A stretch of 64,000 bases of DNA from Pseudomonas sp. SG20056. Its GTDB lineage: Bacteria > Pseudomonadota > Gammaproteobacteria > Pseudomonadales > Pseudomonadaceae. Position numbers and translations under genes: made by a program. Below are positions 8,525-16,402 of this stretch, in pieces (within the stretch, counting starts at the first letter, position 1; every line of letters starts with the position of its first letter). The stretch is from positions 682,001 to 746,000 of the forward strand of contig NZ_CP134499.1 of NCBI RefSeq assembly GCF_031764535.1. The letters run 5' to 3'. The notes under the pieces are model-generated. The model made no database searches, was not told the origin of the DNA, and saw only the letters and a list, made by a program, of their open reading frames with translations.

Positions 8525-9235
8525 TTAAATCTCCGCCAGGCGGGTGGCTTTGTTCAGCTCGGCCAGCGACAAGCTGCGGTCGAATAAGCGCGCCAGGCTC
8601 TGGTCGTGGCTGACAAACAGCAGGCTGGAGCCGGCCTCGCGGCATTCGGCGAACAGCAGTTCGAGAAAGGCTTCGCGGGCATCGGCATCCAGCGCCGAGG
8701 TGGGTTCGTCGGCGATCACCAATTCAGGCTGGCCGATCAGCGCGCGCGCCGCCGCCACGCGCTGCTGCTGGCCGATCGACAGATCACCTGCGCGGCGTTG
8801 CAACAGCTCCGGCTGGTGCAAGCCAAGGTGGGCGAGCAGGGCGTTGGTGGCCTTGGTTACGCTGCCATGGCGTTGCACCGCGCGGCTCGCACGCAGTGTG
8901 GAAAAGTGACAAGGCAGTTCGACGTTCTCACGCACCGAGAGAAACGGCAGCAGGTTGAACTGCTGGAAGATGTAGCCGGTGTGATCGACGCGAAAGCGGT
9001 CGCGGGCGCTGGCGGACAGCGTACTCAAGTCCTGCTCAAGCAGTTGGATGCTGCCGCGATTAGGTTTCTGTACGCCGCCGAGCAGGCCGAGCAGGGTGGT
9101 CTTGCCGCTGCCGCTGGGGCCTTTGAGAAACAGGCTTTCGCCGCGTTGCAGGGTGAAGGTGTCGATGTCCAGCAACTCGGGCTGGCCGGGCCAGGCAAAG
9201 CCGAGGTTGGACAGGTGGATCAGGGCTGAACTCAT
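8525..9235 (-). CDS. ABC transporter ATP-binding protein (LolD/MacB-like)
   Basis: 236 residues from the ATG at 9235 (MSSALIHLSNLG). All nucleotide-binding motifs are intact: Walker A GPSGSGKTT, Q-loop region GYIFQQFNLLPFLSV, signature LSIGQQQRVA, Walker B LVIADEPTSALD and the switch His in FVSHD. This subfamily pairs with FtsX-type permeases. It lies between the His-rich protein and the permease, with a 2-base gap to the latter. Confidence 0.93.
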   Translation of the reverse strand: MSSALIHLSNLGFAWPGQPELLDIDTFTLQRGESLFLKGPSGSGKTTLLGLLGGVQKPNRGSIQLLEQDLSTLSASARDRFRVDHTGYIFQQFNLLPFLSVRENVELPCHFSTLRASRAVQRHGSVTKATNALLAHLGLHQPELLQRRAGDLSIGQQQRVAAARALIGQPELVIADEPTSALDADAREAFLELLFAECREAGSSLLFVSHDQSLARLFDRSLSLAELNKATRLAEI

Positions 9236-9282
9236 AAAGTAAGCGGCCGGGTTGCCCCGGCCGTTCTGCTGCAAAAAGGTGG

Positions 9283-9867
9283 TTAGAAACTCAGGGTCGG
9301 CTGTGCGGGCGTCAGCTCCAGGCCCTGCTGGCCATTCGGACCGATCAGTTGTACCTGAATTTTCTCGGTGGCGGGGAAGCGCTTGAACAGTTCGCCGAGG
9401 TTAAGTTGTTTCAATTCTTCAGGCTTTTGGCAGTCGAGGCTGTAGTGCGCGTGGATATCGCTGTGCTCGCTGTCATGGGACTTTTCGTGGTCGTGTTCTT
9501 TGTGCTTATGCTCAGCAAATAGTGGGCTTTCCAGCTCTTGCTTGCTGACGTTGCAGTCGCCCGCGTTCAGGCCGAACAGCGCCTGCGGTTGTTCCAGTTG
9601 GCTGTGCGCGGCGGCTACCTTGGCTTTGTCTGCAGCACTCTTGGCGGCATGTTCGAAACCCACCAGGTTCATCGCCGGACTATCCAGTTGCAGGTGCAGC
9701 ATCTTGCCGTCGAGCACCACATTGAGTTGCGCCGCGCCATGCTCATGGGCATCTAGGCTGCCATGTTCGGCGTGATCGTGCGCGTGGTCGTGTTCATGAC
9801 TGTGTTCAGCAGCAAGGGCGGCAAAGGGCAGTAGGGCGAAAGGCAGGGCAAGTAGCAGGCGGCGCAT
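9283..9867 (-). CDS. ZrgA-like DUF2796 His-rich zinc-binding periplasmic protein
   Basis: 194 residues. A signal peptide (LLLALPFALLPFAALAA) is followed by a His/Asp/Glu cluster (residues 21-44) and a second His-rich loop (about 117-140, with HKHKEHDHEKSH). This is DUF2796, the family of Vibrio cholerae ZrgA and P. aeruginosa PA4063, which take part in zinc acquisition. It probably binds zinc in the periplasm for the ABC module encoded downstream. A GGAG Shine-Dalgarno precedes the ATG. A Zur-type inverted repeat lies 28 bp upstream, so the gene should be expressed in zinc shortage. Confidence 0.9.
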   Translation of the reverse strand: MRRLLLALPFALLPFAALAAEHSHEHDHAHDHAEHGSLDAHEHGAAQLNVVLDGKMLHLQLDSPAMNLVGFEHAAKSAADKAKVAAAHSQLEQPQALFGLNAGDCNVSKQELESPLFAEHKHKEHDHEKSHDSEHSDIHAHYSLDCQKPEELKQLNLGELFKRFPATEKIQVQLIGPNGQQGLELTPAQPTLSF

Positions 9868-9894
9868 GGTGATCTCCGATCAGAAGTTAATGTT

Positions 9895-9909
9895 TGTTAC
9901 GTTATAACA
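9895..9909 (-). promoter_or_regulatory. Zur box controlling the zinc operon
   Basis: TGTTAC-GTT-ATAACA is a 6-3-6 inverted repeat with one mismatch to the palindrome TGTTAT-N3-ATAACA, the core of gammaproteobacterial Zur operators. It is 28 bp upstream of the ZrgA-like start, where repressor would block the promoter. The orthologous P. aeruginosa operon is zinc-repressed. The divergent 113-residue gene begins 82 bp away on the other side and might also be affected. Confidence 0.75.
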
Positions 9910-9990
9910 ACTTTGTAGCGTGCATGGCCAGCCTTGCTTGGCGACCTGCAGTGGACGTGGGAGCATGGCGGCTGATTAGTTGAGGGCAGA

Positions 9991-10332
9991 ATGATGGTGC
10001 GAATTCGTGGGCAGATTGGCGCCTGGCCGGTGGACCTAACGGTAGAGCTGGATGCGCAGGACTGGGCGCAGCTGGCTCAGCATGTAAGCCTTGAGCCGCC
10101 CGCTGCGCCGGCAGCCGCTGTCGCGCCGGTGGCCAATGATGCGCTGTGGCAAACCACGTTGGAGTTGCTGCGCCAGGCTGGGCAGATCGACGGGCCGCAG
10201 CTGCTCGGGCAATTGGCTGGGCTGGCGGGTGGTGAGGCAGCGGGCAAACGCCTGCTGGTGCGACTGCGCCATTGCGCGCAGGCGCGCGTGGAAACCGGCG
10301 TCGATGCGCCGATTTATCACTGGGTGGGCTAG
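9991..10332 (+). CDS. Conserved Pseudomonas hypothetical protein
   Basis: 113 residues, soluble, with no signal peptide. GAGGG precedes the tandem ATG-ATG; the second (9994) is equally possible. An N-terminal beta-like segment (GQIGAWPVDLTVELDAQDW) and an Ala/Pro linker lead to a helical C-terminal half. Position matches P. aeruginosa PA4062, between the zinc operon and the thioredoxin gene. It is transcribed away from the zinc operon and converges on the thioredoxin gene. I do not recognise a function. Confidence 0.7.
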   Translation: MMVRIRGQIGAWPVDLTVELDAQDWAQLAQHVSLEPPAAPAAAVAPVANDALWQTTLELLRQAGQIDGPQLLGQLAGLAGGEAAGKRLLVRLRHCAQARVETGVDAPIYHWVG

Positions 10333-10370
10333 TTCACGTCGATGGGGTGATCCGTCGACGCTGGAGGGGA

Positions 10371-11243
10371 TCAGTAAATCGCCTGATACAGCTTGCGCCG
10401 GTAAGCGGTGACCAGCGGATGGTCATTGCCCAGCAGGTCGAAGACCTGCAACAGGGTCTTGTGTGGCAGGCCATCGGCGTAGCTGCGGTTGCGGATAAAC
10501 AGCTTGAGCAGGGCGTCCAGCGCCGGCTCGTAGTGCTGGCGTGCCAGTTGTTGAATCGCCAACTGGTAGCTGGCTTCATCATCGTCGGCATTCTGTGCCA
10601 GGCGGGTTTTCAGGCTGGCCACATCCGGCAGCTCGCCGGCTTGGCGCAGGAAGGTCAGCTGCGCGCGGGCACCGGCGAGGGCCTGTTTATGCTCATCGCC
10701 TTTTACCGCGCCCAGCACTGCCTCGGCTTCGCCCAGCTCGCCACGTTCGGCCAGGCAGCGTGCATAGAGAATCAGCGCGGCCGCGTGTTCGTTGTTTTCC
10801 GTCAGCAGCACTTTGAGCACCGCTTCGGCATCGGCAAAGCGGCCTTCGCTGAATAGCGCCTGCGCGGCTTCCATTGGGTCAGCGGCGGCTGGTGCTGGTT
10901 CGGCCACGTGCGGTTTAAGCATTTCGCGAATCGCCGACTCTGGCTGCGCACCGGCAAAGCCATCGACCGGCTGGCCATTCTTGAACAGCACCACGGTCGG
11001 CAGGCTACGGATACCGAAACGGGCGACGATGTCCTGCTCGATATCGCAGTTGACCTTGGCCAGCAGCAGTTCGCCGTTGTATTCCTCGGTGATCTTCGCC
11101 AGCAGCGGCATCAGCGCCTTGCACGGCGCGCACCATTCCGCCCAGAAATCCACCAGCACTGGCTTCTGGAATGAATTTTCGATCACCAGCTGTTCGAAGC
11201 TGGCGCTGCCTGCGATATCAAAGATGTAAGGGGAGTCGCTCAT
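10371..11243 (-). CDS. cnoX: CnoX/YbbN-type thioredoxin-TPR chaperedoxin
   Basis: 290 residues from the ATG at 11243 (MSDSPYIFDI); the longer start at 11282 lacks support. An N-terminal thioredoxin fold carries WCAPC (about residues 31-35), so both active-site cysteines are present, unlike the SxxC of E. coli CnoX. A helical TPR domain (about 125-290) follows. The family holds substrates for the DnaK and GroEL systems and protects them from over-oxidation. Place and size match PA4061. It is probably monocistronic, 88 bases downstream of the methyltransferase end. Confidence 0.88.
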   Translation of the reverse strand: MSDSPYIFDIAGSASFEQLVIENSFQKPVLVDFWAEWCAPCKALMPLLAKITEEYNGELLLAKVNCDIEQDIVARFGIRSLPTVVLFKNGQPVDGFAGAQPESAIREMLKPHVAEPAPAAADPMEAAQALFSEGRFADAEAVLKVLLTENNEHAAALILYARCLAERGELGEAEAVLGAVKGDEHKQALAGARAQLTFLRQAGELPDVASLKTRLAQNADDDEASYQLAIQQLARQHYEPALDALLKLFIRNRSYADGLPHKTLLQVFDLLGNDHPLVTAYRRKLYQAIY

Positions 11244-11330
11244 GATCGGTCTCGGCTGGGCGCAAGTTGTGATGGGCTGCAATGCGATGAACTATAAATG
11301 TGGGCGCGGCGTGCGGGATACAAGGGGCGT

Positions 11331-11987
11331 TCAGGCACGCTCGGCGTGGTACAGGCTGACATAACGAAACTCCGCTGGCTCGGCCAAATCAGGCCAGGTG
11401 CAGGCTTCGAGTACTCCTAGGCGTTGGTACAGCGGGTGTTGGAAGTCGCGCACGCGCGAGTCTGCCACCAGCGCTTCACGACCACGGCTGAGAAACTGGT
11501 CGAGTAGCGGCAGGTTGGCGCGGTCATAAAGCACGTCGGCAACGATGATCAGGTCGAAGCGATCAGCCTCGGCAAAGAAATCCGTCGAATAGCTCAGCTG
11601 CACATCGTTGAGCGCGGCGTTGGCCTGGCAGGCCGCAATCGCCAATGGATCAAGGTCGCAAGCCACGACTTCCAGCGCGCCGGCTTTGGCAGCAGCAATC
11701 GCCGCCACACCGGAGCCCGCACCGAAATCCAGCACGCGCTTGCCGCGCACCCATTCGGGGTGCTCGGCCAGCCAGCGCGCCAGGACCAGACCGCTGGCCC
11801 AGCAGAAGCACCAGTAGGGCGGTTCTTCGAGGATCAGGCGGGTTTCTTCCGGGCTGAAGCAGCGATCCATGTTTGTCGGGTCGATCAGCCACAGCGTGAT
11901 CTCCGTGCCGGGCAGCGTCTGCGCGTTGAGCTGAGCGTCACCCAGCCGTTCGCTGAGCGCAGCCTGCAGGGCGACCGGTGCTGTCAT
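11331..11987 (-). CDS. Class I SAM-dependent methyltransferase
   Basis: 218 residues with motif I VLDFGAGSGVAAIAAAKAGA, the acidic motif II (VVACDLDPLA) and motif IV (LIIVADVLYDRANLP). The pattern resembles the putative nicotinamide N-methylase / ETFB lysine methyltransferase group, so the substrate may be a protein lysine or a small molecule; it cannot be settled from sequence. The start overlaps the stop of the upstream lipoprotein gene by 4 bases, suggesting co-translation. Confidence 0.85.
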   Translation of the reverse strand: MTAPVALQAALSERLGDAQLNAQTLPGTEITLWLIDPTNMDRCFSPEETRLILEEPPYWCFCWASGLVLARWLAEHPEWVRGKRVLDFGAGSGVAAIAAAKAGALEVVACDLDPLAIAACQANAALNDVQLSYSTDFFAEADRFDLIIVADVLYDRANLPLLDQFLSRGREALVADSRVRDFQHPLYQRLGVLEACTWPDLAEPAEFRYVSLYHAERA

Positions 11988-12439
11988 GGCGCCGGTACCA
12001 GGCGCAATTCGCCGAGGGCCTGGGTTTCACTGCGCGCGATGGGCTGCGCTGGTAGGCGCAGAATCAGCCGGCCAGCCTGATTGGCGCGGCCATGCAGCTC
12101 GATACGGCTGTGTTTATTGAAGGTTTCCGGGTTGAACGGCAAGCGAAACGCCAGCGGGTTGCCGGTGCCGCGCAGTTGGATATTGCCCAGCAGCGCTTGC
12201 GGCCGGCCGCGCTGATCGACCGCCAACAGGGCCAGCTCGACATCCGCTTCATTGGGCACATTCAACAGGCTGCCGCTCAGTTCGCGCTGATAAGCAGGCA
12301 GAGGCTTGGCTTCGGCCGGTGTAGGCGTCGGCGTCTGTACAGTGGGTTTTGCGAGCGGCGGGCTGTCGCTGGCACAGGCCGTCAGCAAAGCGATCAGGCT
12401 TATGAGAATCAGCGGTTGTAACGGCGTGGGGGCTTTCAT
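11984..12439 (-). CDS. YbaY-like outer-membrane lipoprotein
   Basis: 151 residues from the ATG at 12439; a TTG at 12451 is an alternative. A lipoprotein signal with lipobox LTAC (ALLTAC) is followed by a Pro/Thr-rich spacer and one beta-rich domain of about 110 residues ([18 protein letters not shown]) of the YbaY/YscW type. It is probably anchored to the inner leaflet of the outer membrane; no role is established. It is divergent from nrdR. Confidence 0.75.
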   Translation of the reverse strand: MKAPTPLQPLILISLIALLTACASDSPPLAKPTVQTPTPTPAEAKPLPAYQRELSGSLLNVPNEADVELALLAVDQRGRPQALLGNIQLRGTGNPLAFRLPFNPETFNKHSRIELHGRANQAGRLILRLPAQPIARSETQALGELRLVPAP

Positions 12440-12555
12440 GGAAGGTCTCAACTGCGCTGGTTTGCATGGGCGCCTGTATACCGCAAACCCCTCGGCTTGT
12501 CTTGCCTGCGGGATGCGCTACCATGGCCTCTTTCGTCCTAAGGCTAGCTTTATTT

Positions 12556-13020
12556 ATGCACTGTCCCTTCTGCGGTGCCAATGACACCAAAGTGATCGAC
12601 TCGCGCCTGGTTGCCGAGGGCGAGCAGGTGCGTCGTCGGCGTGAATGCCTGGCCTGTGAAGAGCGTTTCACTACCTTTGAAACCGCTGAGCTGGTGATGC
12701 CGCGTCTGATCAAGCAGGACGGCAGCCGCCAGCCCTTCGATGAAGACAAGCTGCGCGCCGGTATGCAGCGTGCGCTGGAGAAGCGCCCGGTGAGTATCGA
12801 GCGCCTGGAAGCGGCCATCGCCCATATCAAGCACAAGCTGCGCGCCACTGGCGAGCGCGAGATCAAGTCGCTGGTGCTGGGTGAGCTGGTCATGGGCGAA
12901 CTGCAGAAGCTCGATGAAGTGGCCTATATCCGCTTTGCCTCGGTGTACAAACGTTTTCAAGACCTTAATGAGTTCCGCGAGGAAATCGACCGTCTGTCCC
13001 GCGAACCTGCCAAAGGCTAA
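12556..13020 (+). CDS. nrdR: Transcriptional repressor NrdR
   Basis: 154 residues from the ATG at 12556 (MHCPFCGAN); the frame continues upstream but adds nothing conserved. A zinc ribbon (CPFC ... CLAC, residues 3-34) is followed by an ATP-cone domain (about 49-139). NrdR senses ATP/dATP and represses ribonucleotide reductase genes. It is two bases upstream of ribD, its usual neighbour in Proteobacteria. Confidence 0.97.
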   Translation: MHCPFCGANDTKVIDSRLVAEGEQVRRRRECLACEERFTTFETAELVMPRLIKQDGSRQPFDEDKLRAGMQRALEKRPVSIERLEAAIAHIKHKLRATGEREIKSLVLGELVMGELQKLDEVAYIRFASVYKRFQDLNEFREEIDRLSREPAKG

Positions 13021-13022
13021 CG

Positions 13023-14138
13023 ATGAATTCAGATCACGCCTTTATGGCTCGCGCGCTGGAGCTGGCCCGTAAAGGTCTGTACTCCACCCATCCTAATCCG
13101 CGCGTGGGCTGCGTGATCGTGCGTGACGGGCGCATCGTCGGTGAAGGCTGGCATGCTCGCGCAGGCGAACCGCATGCTGAAGTGCATGCGCTGCGTCAGG
13201 CCGGCGACAAGGCCCGTGGTGCCACCGCCTACGTCACGCTGGAACCCTGCAGCCACCATGGGCGCACACCTCCGTGTGCCGATGCCTTGATCAATGCCGG
13301 CGTTGCCCGTGTGGTGGCGGCCATGCAGGATCCTAATCCACAAGTCGGTGGTGATGGCTTACTGCGCTTGATGCATGCCGGTATCGCGGTGCAGAGCGGC
13401 GTGCTGGAAACCGAGGCGCGCGCGCTGAATGCTGGTTTTATCAAGCGTATGGAACAAGGCCTGCCGTTTGTGCGGGTCAAGCTGGCGATGAGCCTGGATG
13501 GCCGCACGGCCATGGCCAGCGGCGAAAGCCAGTGGATCACCGGCCCCGCCGCGCGCGCCGCGGTGCAGCGCCTGCGTGCCCGTTCTAGCGCGGTGTTGAC
13601 CGGTGCCGACACGGTGCTGGCCGATGATGCGCGCCTGACTGTGCGCGCCGATGAACTGGGCCTGGGCGCCGAGCTGAGTGCCCTGGCGCAGACCCGCCCA
13701 CCACTGCGGGTGCTGGTCGATGGGCGTTTGCGCGTGCCGCTCAGCGTGCCCTTCTTCCAGGCTGGTGCTGCCATGGTGGCGACCTGCGCGGCGGCTTCGG
13801 CGCGTGATCGCTATCTGGACGATGGACACGAACTATTGGCCGTGCCGGGCAGCAACGGACATGTTGACCTGCGCAAGCTGCTGGTCGAGCTGGCGGCGCG
13901 CGGTGCCAACGAAGTGCTGGTGGAGGCTGGCCCGCGTCTGGCCGGAGCGTTTGCCCGATTGGGGCTGGTGGATGAGTACCAGCTGTTTGTCGCGCCCAAA
14001 CTGCTTGGCTCCAGTGCACGGCCGCTGCTCGACCTGCCGTTGGCGCGGATGGCCGATGCCCCGGCGCTGAAAATTGTCGAGATGCGTGCAGTCGGTGATG
14101 ACTGGCGGATTATCGCGGTGCCTCAGCCGGCTGTTTGA
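13023..14138 (+). CDS. ribD: Bifunctional diaminohydroxyphosphoribosylaminopyrimidine deaminase/5-amino-6-(5-phosphoribosylamino)uracil reductase
   Basis: 371 residues, standard length. The N-terminal deaminase domain has HAEVHAL (zinc His and catalytic Glu) and PCSHHGRTPPC (two zinc cysteines). The C-terminal reductase begins near VRVKLAMSLDGRTA, with GADTVLADD and the glycine-rich VLVEAGPRLAGAF. It performs the second and third steps of riboflavin synthesis. It is probably cotranscribed with nrdR. The FMN riboswitch follows it and so controls ribE onward rather than ribD. Confidence 0.97.
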   Translation: MNSDHAFMARALELARKGLYSTHPNPRVGCVIVRDGRIVGEGWHARAGEPHAEVHALRQAGDKARGATAYVTLEPCSHHGRTPPCADALINAGVARVVAAMQDPNPQVGGDGLLRLMHAGIAVQSGVLETEARALNAGFIKRMEQGLPFVRVKLAMSLDGRTAMASGESQWITGPAARAAVQRLRARSSAVLTGADTVLADDARLTVRADELGLGAELSALAQTRPPLRVLVDGRLRVPLSVPFFQAGAAMVATCAAASARDRYLDDGHELLAVPGSNGHVDLRKLLVELAARGANEVLVEAGPRLAGAFARLGLVDEYQLFVAPKLLGSSARPLLDLPLARMADAPALKIVEMRAVGDDWRIIAVPQPAV

Positions 14139-14258
14139 TGGGCGGCCATTAGCGATGACGAGTCATGAGCGATGGCACAGCATTCAGGCTGTCGTTTGCC
14201 GATGCAGGGCGTTGGCAATTTGTGGTAAAACGCGTCTCGGCTATGCAAGTAGCCGTAA
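14139..14258 (+). other. ribD to FMN riboswitch spacer, probable ribE promoter region
   Basis: No gene is seen. The stretch should hold the promoter that starts the riboswitch RNA. TTGGCA at about 14214 could be a -35 hexamer, but no convincing -10 follows at 16-18 bp. Confidence 0.35.
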
Positions 14259-14411
14259 CGTTCTCAGGGCGGGGTGTGATTCCCCACCGGCGGTAATGGC
14301 TGCAAGGCCTAGCCCGCGAGCGCTTGCCCGGTGGTGTAAACCGCTTGGCGAGGTCAGCAGACCCGGTGTGATTCCGGGGCCGACGGTTAAAGTCCGGATA
14401 AAGAGAGAGCG
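14259..14411 (+). ncRNA. FMN riboswitch (RFN element)
   Basis: The conserved RFN blocks are all present in order: AGGGCGGGGTGTGATTCCCC, ACCGGCGGTAAT, AGCCCGCGAGC, GACCCGGTGTGATTCCGGGG and CCGACGGTTAAAGTCCGGAT. The closing P1 helix pairs CGTTCTC (14259-14265) with GAGAGCG (14405-14411). It binds FMN and lowers expression of the downstream riboflavin genes. The leader downstream contains a hairpin, a small ORF and a second hairpin before ribE. Confidence 0.97.
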
Positions 14412-14470
14412 GGATTGCCTCAACAAGGCGCGCTCATGTGTGCCTCGAAATCCCTATCGATCAAACGCGC

Positions 14471-14492
14471 CCTGTTTTTTATAAAACAGGAG
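14471..14492 (+). promoter_or_regulatory. Putative expression-platform hairpin of the FMN riboswitch
   Basis: CCTGTTTT and AAAACAGG form an 8-bp perfect stem. The 3' arm includes the start of AGGAG (14488-14492), the Shine-Dalgarno of a 31-codon leader ORF. Closing this stem would mask that site; opening it would expose it. Confidence 0.5.
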
Positions 14493-14501
14493 TTGGTTTA
14501 G

Positions 14502-14597
14502 ATGTCTGATTTTTATTCCGTGCCCCGGGCTTCTGGCGTTATCCGCCAGTATTTTGCCGTGGGTGCGATGCAGGGGGTGGCATGTTTACCGGAATAG
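14502..14597 (+). CDS. 31-codon leader ORF between FMN riboswitch and ribE (candidate)
   Basis: ATG at 14502 has AGGAG 9 bases upstream and runs 31 codons (MSDFYSVPRASG...) to TAG at 14595, overlapping the first 16 bases of ribE in another frame. Such an overlap would allow translational coupling from the riboswitch-controlled site to ribE. The peptide matches nothing I know. It contains a terminator-like hairpin. It may be a chance ORF; confidence is limited. Confidence 0.35.
   Translation: MSDFYSVPRASGVIRQYFAVGAMQGVACLPE
14533..14555 (+). terminator. Possible attenuator hairpin inside the ribE leader
   Basis: CTGGCG-TTATC-CGCCAG is a 6-bp GC-rich stem followed by TATTTT. It resembles a weak intrinsic terminator and lies within the leader ORF, so ribosomes could disrupt it. 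Confidence 0.3.
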
Positions 14598-15244
14598 TCG
14601 AAGCCATAGGCAGTATCCGCGCGCTGACGCCCAAGGGCGGTGACGTACGGGTCTATGTAGAAACCGGCAAGCTGGATCTAGGCGACGTCAAACTCGGTGA
14701 CAGCATCGCGGTCAACGGCGTATGCCTGACGGCCGTGGAACTGCCGGGCGATGGTTTCTGGGCCGATGTCAGCCGCGAAACCCTGGCGCATACCGCTTTT
14801 ATAAGTTTGAAAGCCGGCAGCAAGGTCAATCTGGAAAAGGCGCTGACGCCTACCAGTCGCCTCGGTGGTCACCTGGTCAGCGGTCATGTTGATGGGGTCG
14901 GCGAAGTCATAGCCCGCGCCGATAATGCCCGCGCCGTGCAGTTCACCATTCGCGCGCCGCGCGAGCTGGCCAAGTACATCGCTCACAAAGGCTCGATCAC
15001 CGTCGATGGCACCAGCCTGACCGTCAATGCGGTCAACGGCGCTGAGTTCGAGCTGACAATCGTGCCGCATACCCTGGCCGAGACCATCATGGTCGACTAT
15101 CGCCCTGGTAGTCAGGTCAACCTAGAGGTCGACCTGCTGGCCCGTTACTTGGAGCGTCTGCTGCTCGGTGACAAGGCCGCTGAGTCGAAAGCCTCGGGCA
15201 TGACCGCAAGTTTTCTCGCCGAACACGGCTACCTGAACAAATAA
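14582..15244 (+). CDS. ribE: Riboflavin synthase alpha subunit
   Basis: 220 residues with the diagnostic N-terminus MFTGIVEAIG and two homologous lumazine-binding halves (GVCLTAV near residue 48; GTSLTVNAV in the second half, with the conserved Ser/Thr pattern). It converts two 6,7-dimethyl-8-ribityllumazine molecules into riboflavin. Its own AGGGGG lies 4 bases before the ATG. P. aeruginosa calls this gene ribC (PA4055). It is the first main gene after the FMN riboswitch and is 12 bases upstream of ribBA. Confidence 0.97.
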   Translation: MFTGIVEAIGSIRALTPKGGDVRVYVETGKLDLGDVKLGDSIAVNGVCLTAVELPGDGFWADVSRETLAHTAFISLKAGSKVNLEKALTPTSRLGGHLVSGHVDGVGEVIARADNARAVQFTIRAPRELAKYIAHKGSITVDGTSLTVNAVNGAEFELTIVPHTLAETIMVDYRPGSQVNLEVDLLARYLERLLLGDKAAESKASGMTASFLAEHGYLNK

Positions 15245-15256
15245 GGAATCGCCAGC

Positions 15257-16351
15257 ATGGCTCTTAACAGTATCGAAGAACTGGTCGAAGACATCCGCGC
15301 CGGCAAGATGGTCATCCTGATGGATGACGAGGACCGTGAGAACGAAGGCGATCTGATCATCGCCTCCGAGTGCGTGACCGCTGAACATATCAACTTTATG
15401 GCGCGTTTCGCCCGTGGCCTGATCTGTATGCCGATGACCCGCGAGCGCTGCGAAACCCTCAAGCTGCCGCTGATGGCGCCGCGCAACGGTTCCGGTTTCG
15501 GCACCAAGTTCACCGTGTCCATCGAAGCTGCAGAGGGGGTGACCACCGGTATCTCCGCTGCCGACCGCGCGCGTACTGTGCAGGCCGCCGCCGCCAAGCA
15601 CGCCAAGGCCGATGACATCGTCAGCCCAGGCCACATCTTCCCGCTGATGGCTCAGCCTGGTGGTGTGCTGGCGCGTGCCGGCCACACCGAAGCGGCCTGC
15701 GACCTGGCGCGCATGGGCGGTTTCGAGCCGAGTGGGGTGATCTGCGAAATCATGAACGACGACGGCACCATGTCGCGTCGTCCTGAGCTGGAAGTCTTCG
15801 CCGCCGAGCACGGCATCAAGATCGGTACCATTGCTGACCTGATTCACTACCGTCTGATCCACGAGCGCACCGTTGAGCGCGTCAGCGAACAGGTGCTCGA
15901 CAGCGAGCTGGGCCAGTTCAATCTGGTGACCTATCGTGACTCGGTGGAGAACGATGTGCACATGGCCCTGACTCTGGGCGAAATCTGTGCGGAAGAGCCA
16001 ACGCTGGTACGGGTGCACAACATGGACCCGCTGCGCGACCTGTTTATGGTCAACCAGCCGGGCCGTTGGAGCCTGCGGGCGGCCATGGCGGAAGTGGCCA
16101 AAGATGGCAGCGGCGTGGTGCTGCTGTTGGGTAACCCGCTGACCGGCCCGGATCTGCTGGCTCACCTTGAGCGCCAGTTGGGCGGTGAGGCGAAAGTCGC
16201 CAACCCGACCACCTATAGCACCGTGGGTGCCGGTTCGCAGATTCTGCGCGACCTCGGCGTGCGCAAGATGCGCCTGATGAGTTCGCCAATGAAGTTCAAT
16301 GCAATATCCGGTTTCGATCTGGAAGTTGTAGAATACTTGCCCTCCAAATAA
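15257..16351 (+). CDS. ribBA: 3,4-dihydroxy-2-butanone 4-phosphate synthase with degenerate GTP cyclohydrolase II-like domain
   Basis: 364 residues. The N-terminal DHBP synthase domain (1-200) has the acidic metal motif DDEDRENEGD and the conserved GHTEAACDLARM and EIMNDDGTMSRRPEL. The C-terminal domain (about 208-364) has RibA size and fold pattern but lacks the zinc-binding Cys triad (C-x-T-GD ... RCDC) and the catalytic Tyr/Arg region; only remnants such as VLLLGNP and VGAGSQILRDLGVRKMRL remain. It is therefore expected to act only as RibB; the true GTP cyclohydrolase II is ribA at 20.4 kb. Annotation pipelines often call it bifunctional. Confidence 0.93.
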   Translation: MALNSIEELVEDIRAGKMVILMDDEDRENEGDLIIASECVTAEHINFMARFARGLICMPMTRERCETLKLPLMAPRNGSGFGTKFTVSIEAAEGVTTGISAADRARTVQAAAAKHAKADDIVSPGHIFPLMAQPGGVLARAGHTEAACDLARMGGFEPSGVICEIMNDDGTMSRRPELEVFAAEHGIKIGTIADLIHYRLIHERTVERVSEQVLDSELGQFNLVTYRDSVENDVHMALTLGEICAEEPTLVRVHNMDPLRDLFMVNQPGRWSLRAAMAEVAKDGSGVVLLLGNPLTGPDLLAHLERQLGGEAKVANPTTYSTVGAGSQILRDLGVRKMRLMSSPMKFNAISGFDLEVVEYLPSK

Positions 16352-16402
16352 TCCCAAGGGTCGCCACTGGCGGCCCGGCTCTTTAAATAGACGAGACGCG
16401 TT

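Noticed and set aside
14582..15244. Possible misreading of ribE start as starting with the 14502 ATG
   Set aside because: The 14502 frame stops at 14597 and differs from the ribE frame; MFTGIVEAIG at 14582 is the conserved N-terminus with its own AGGGGG.
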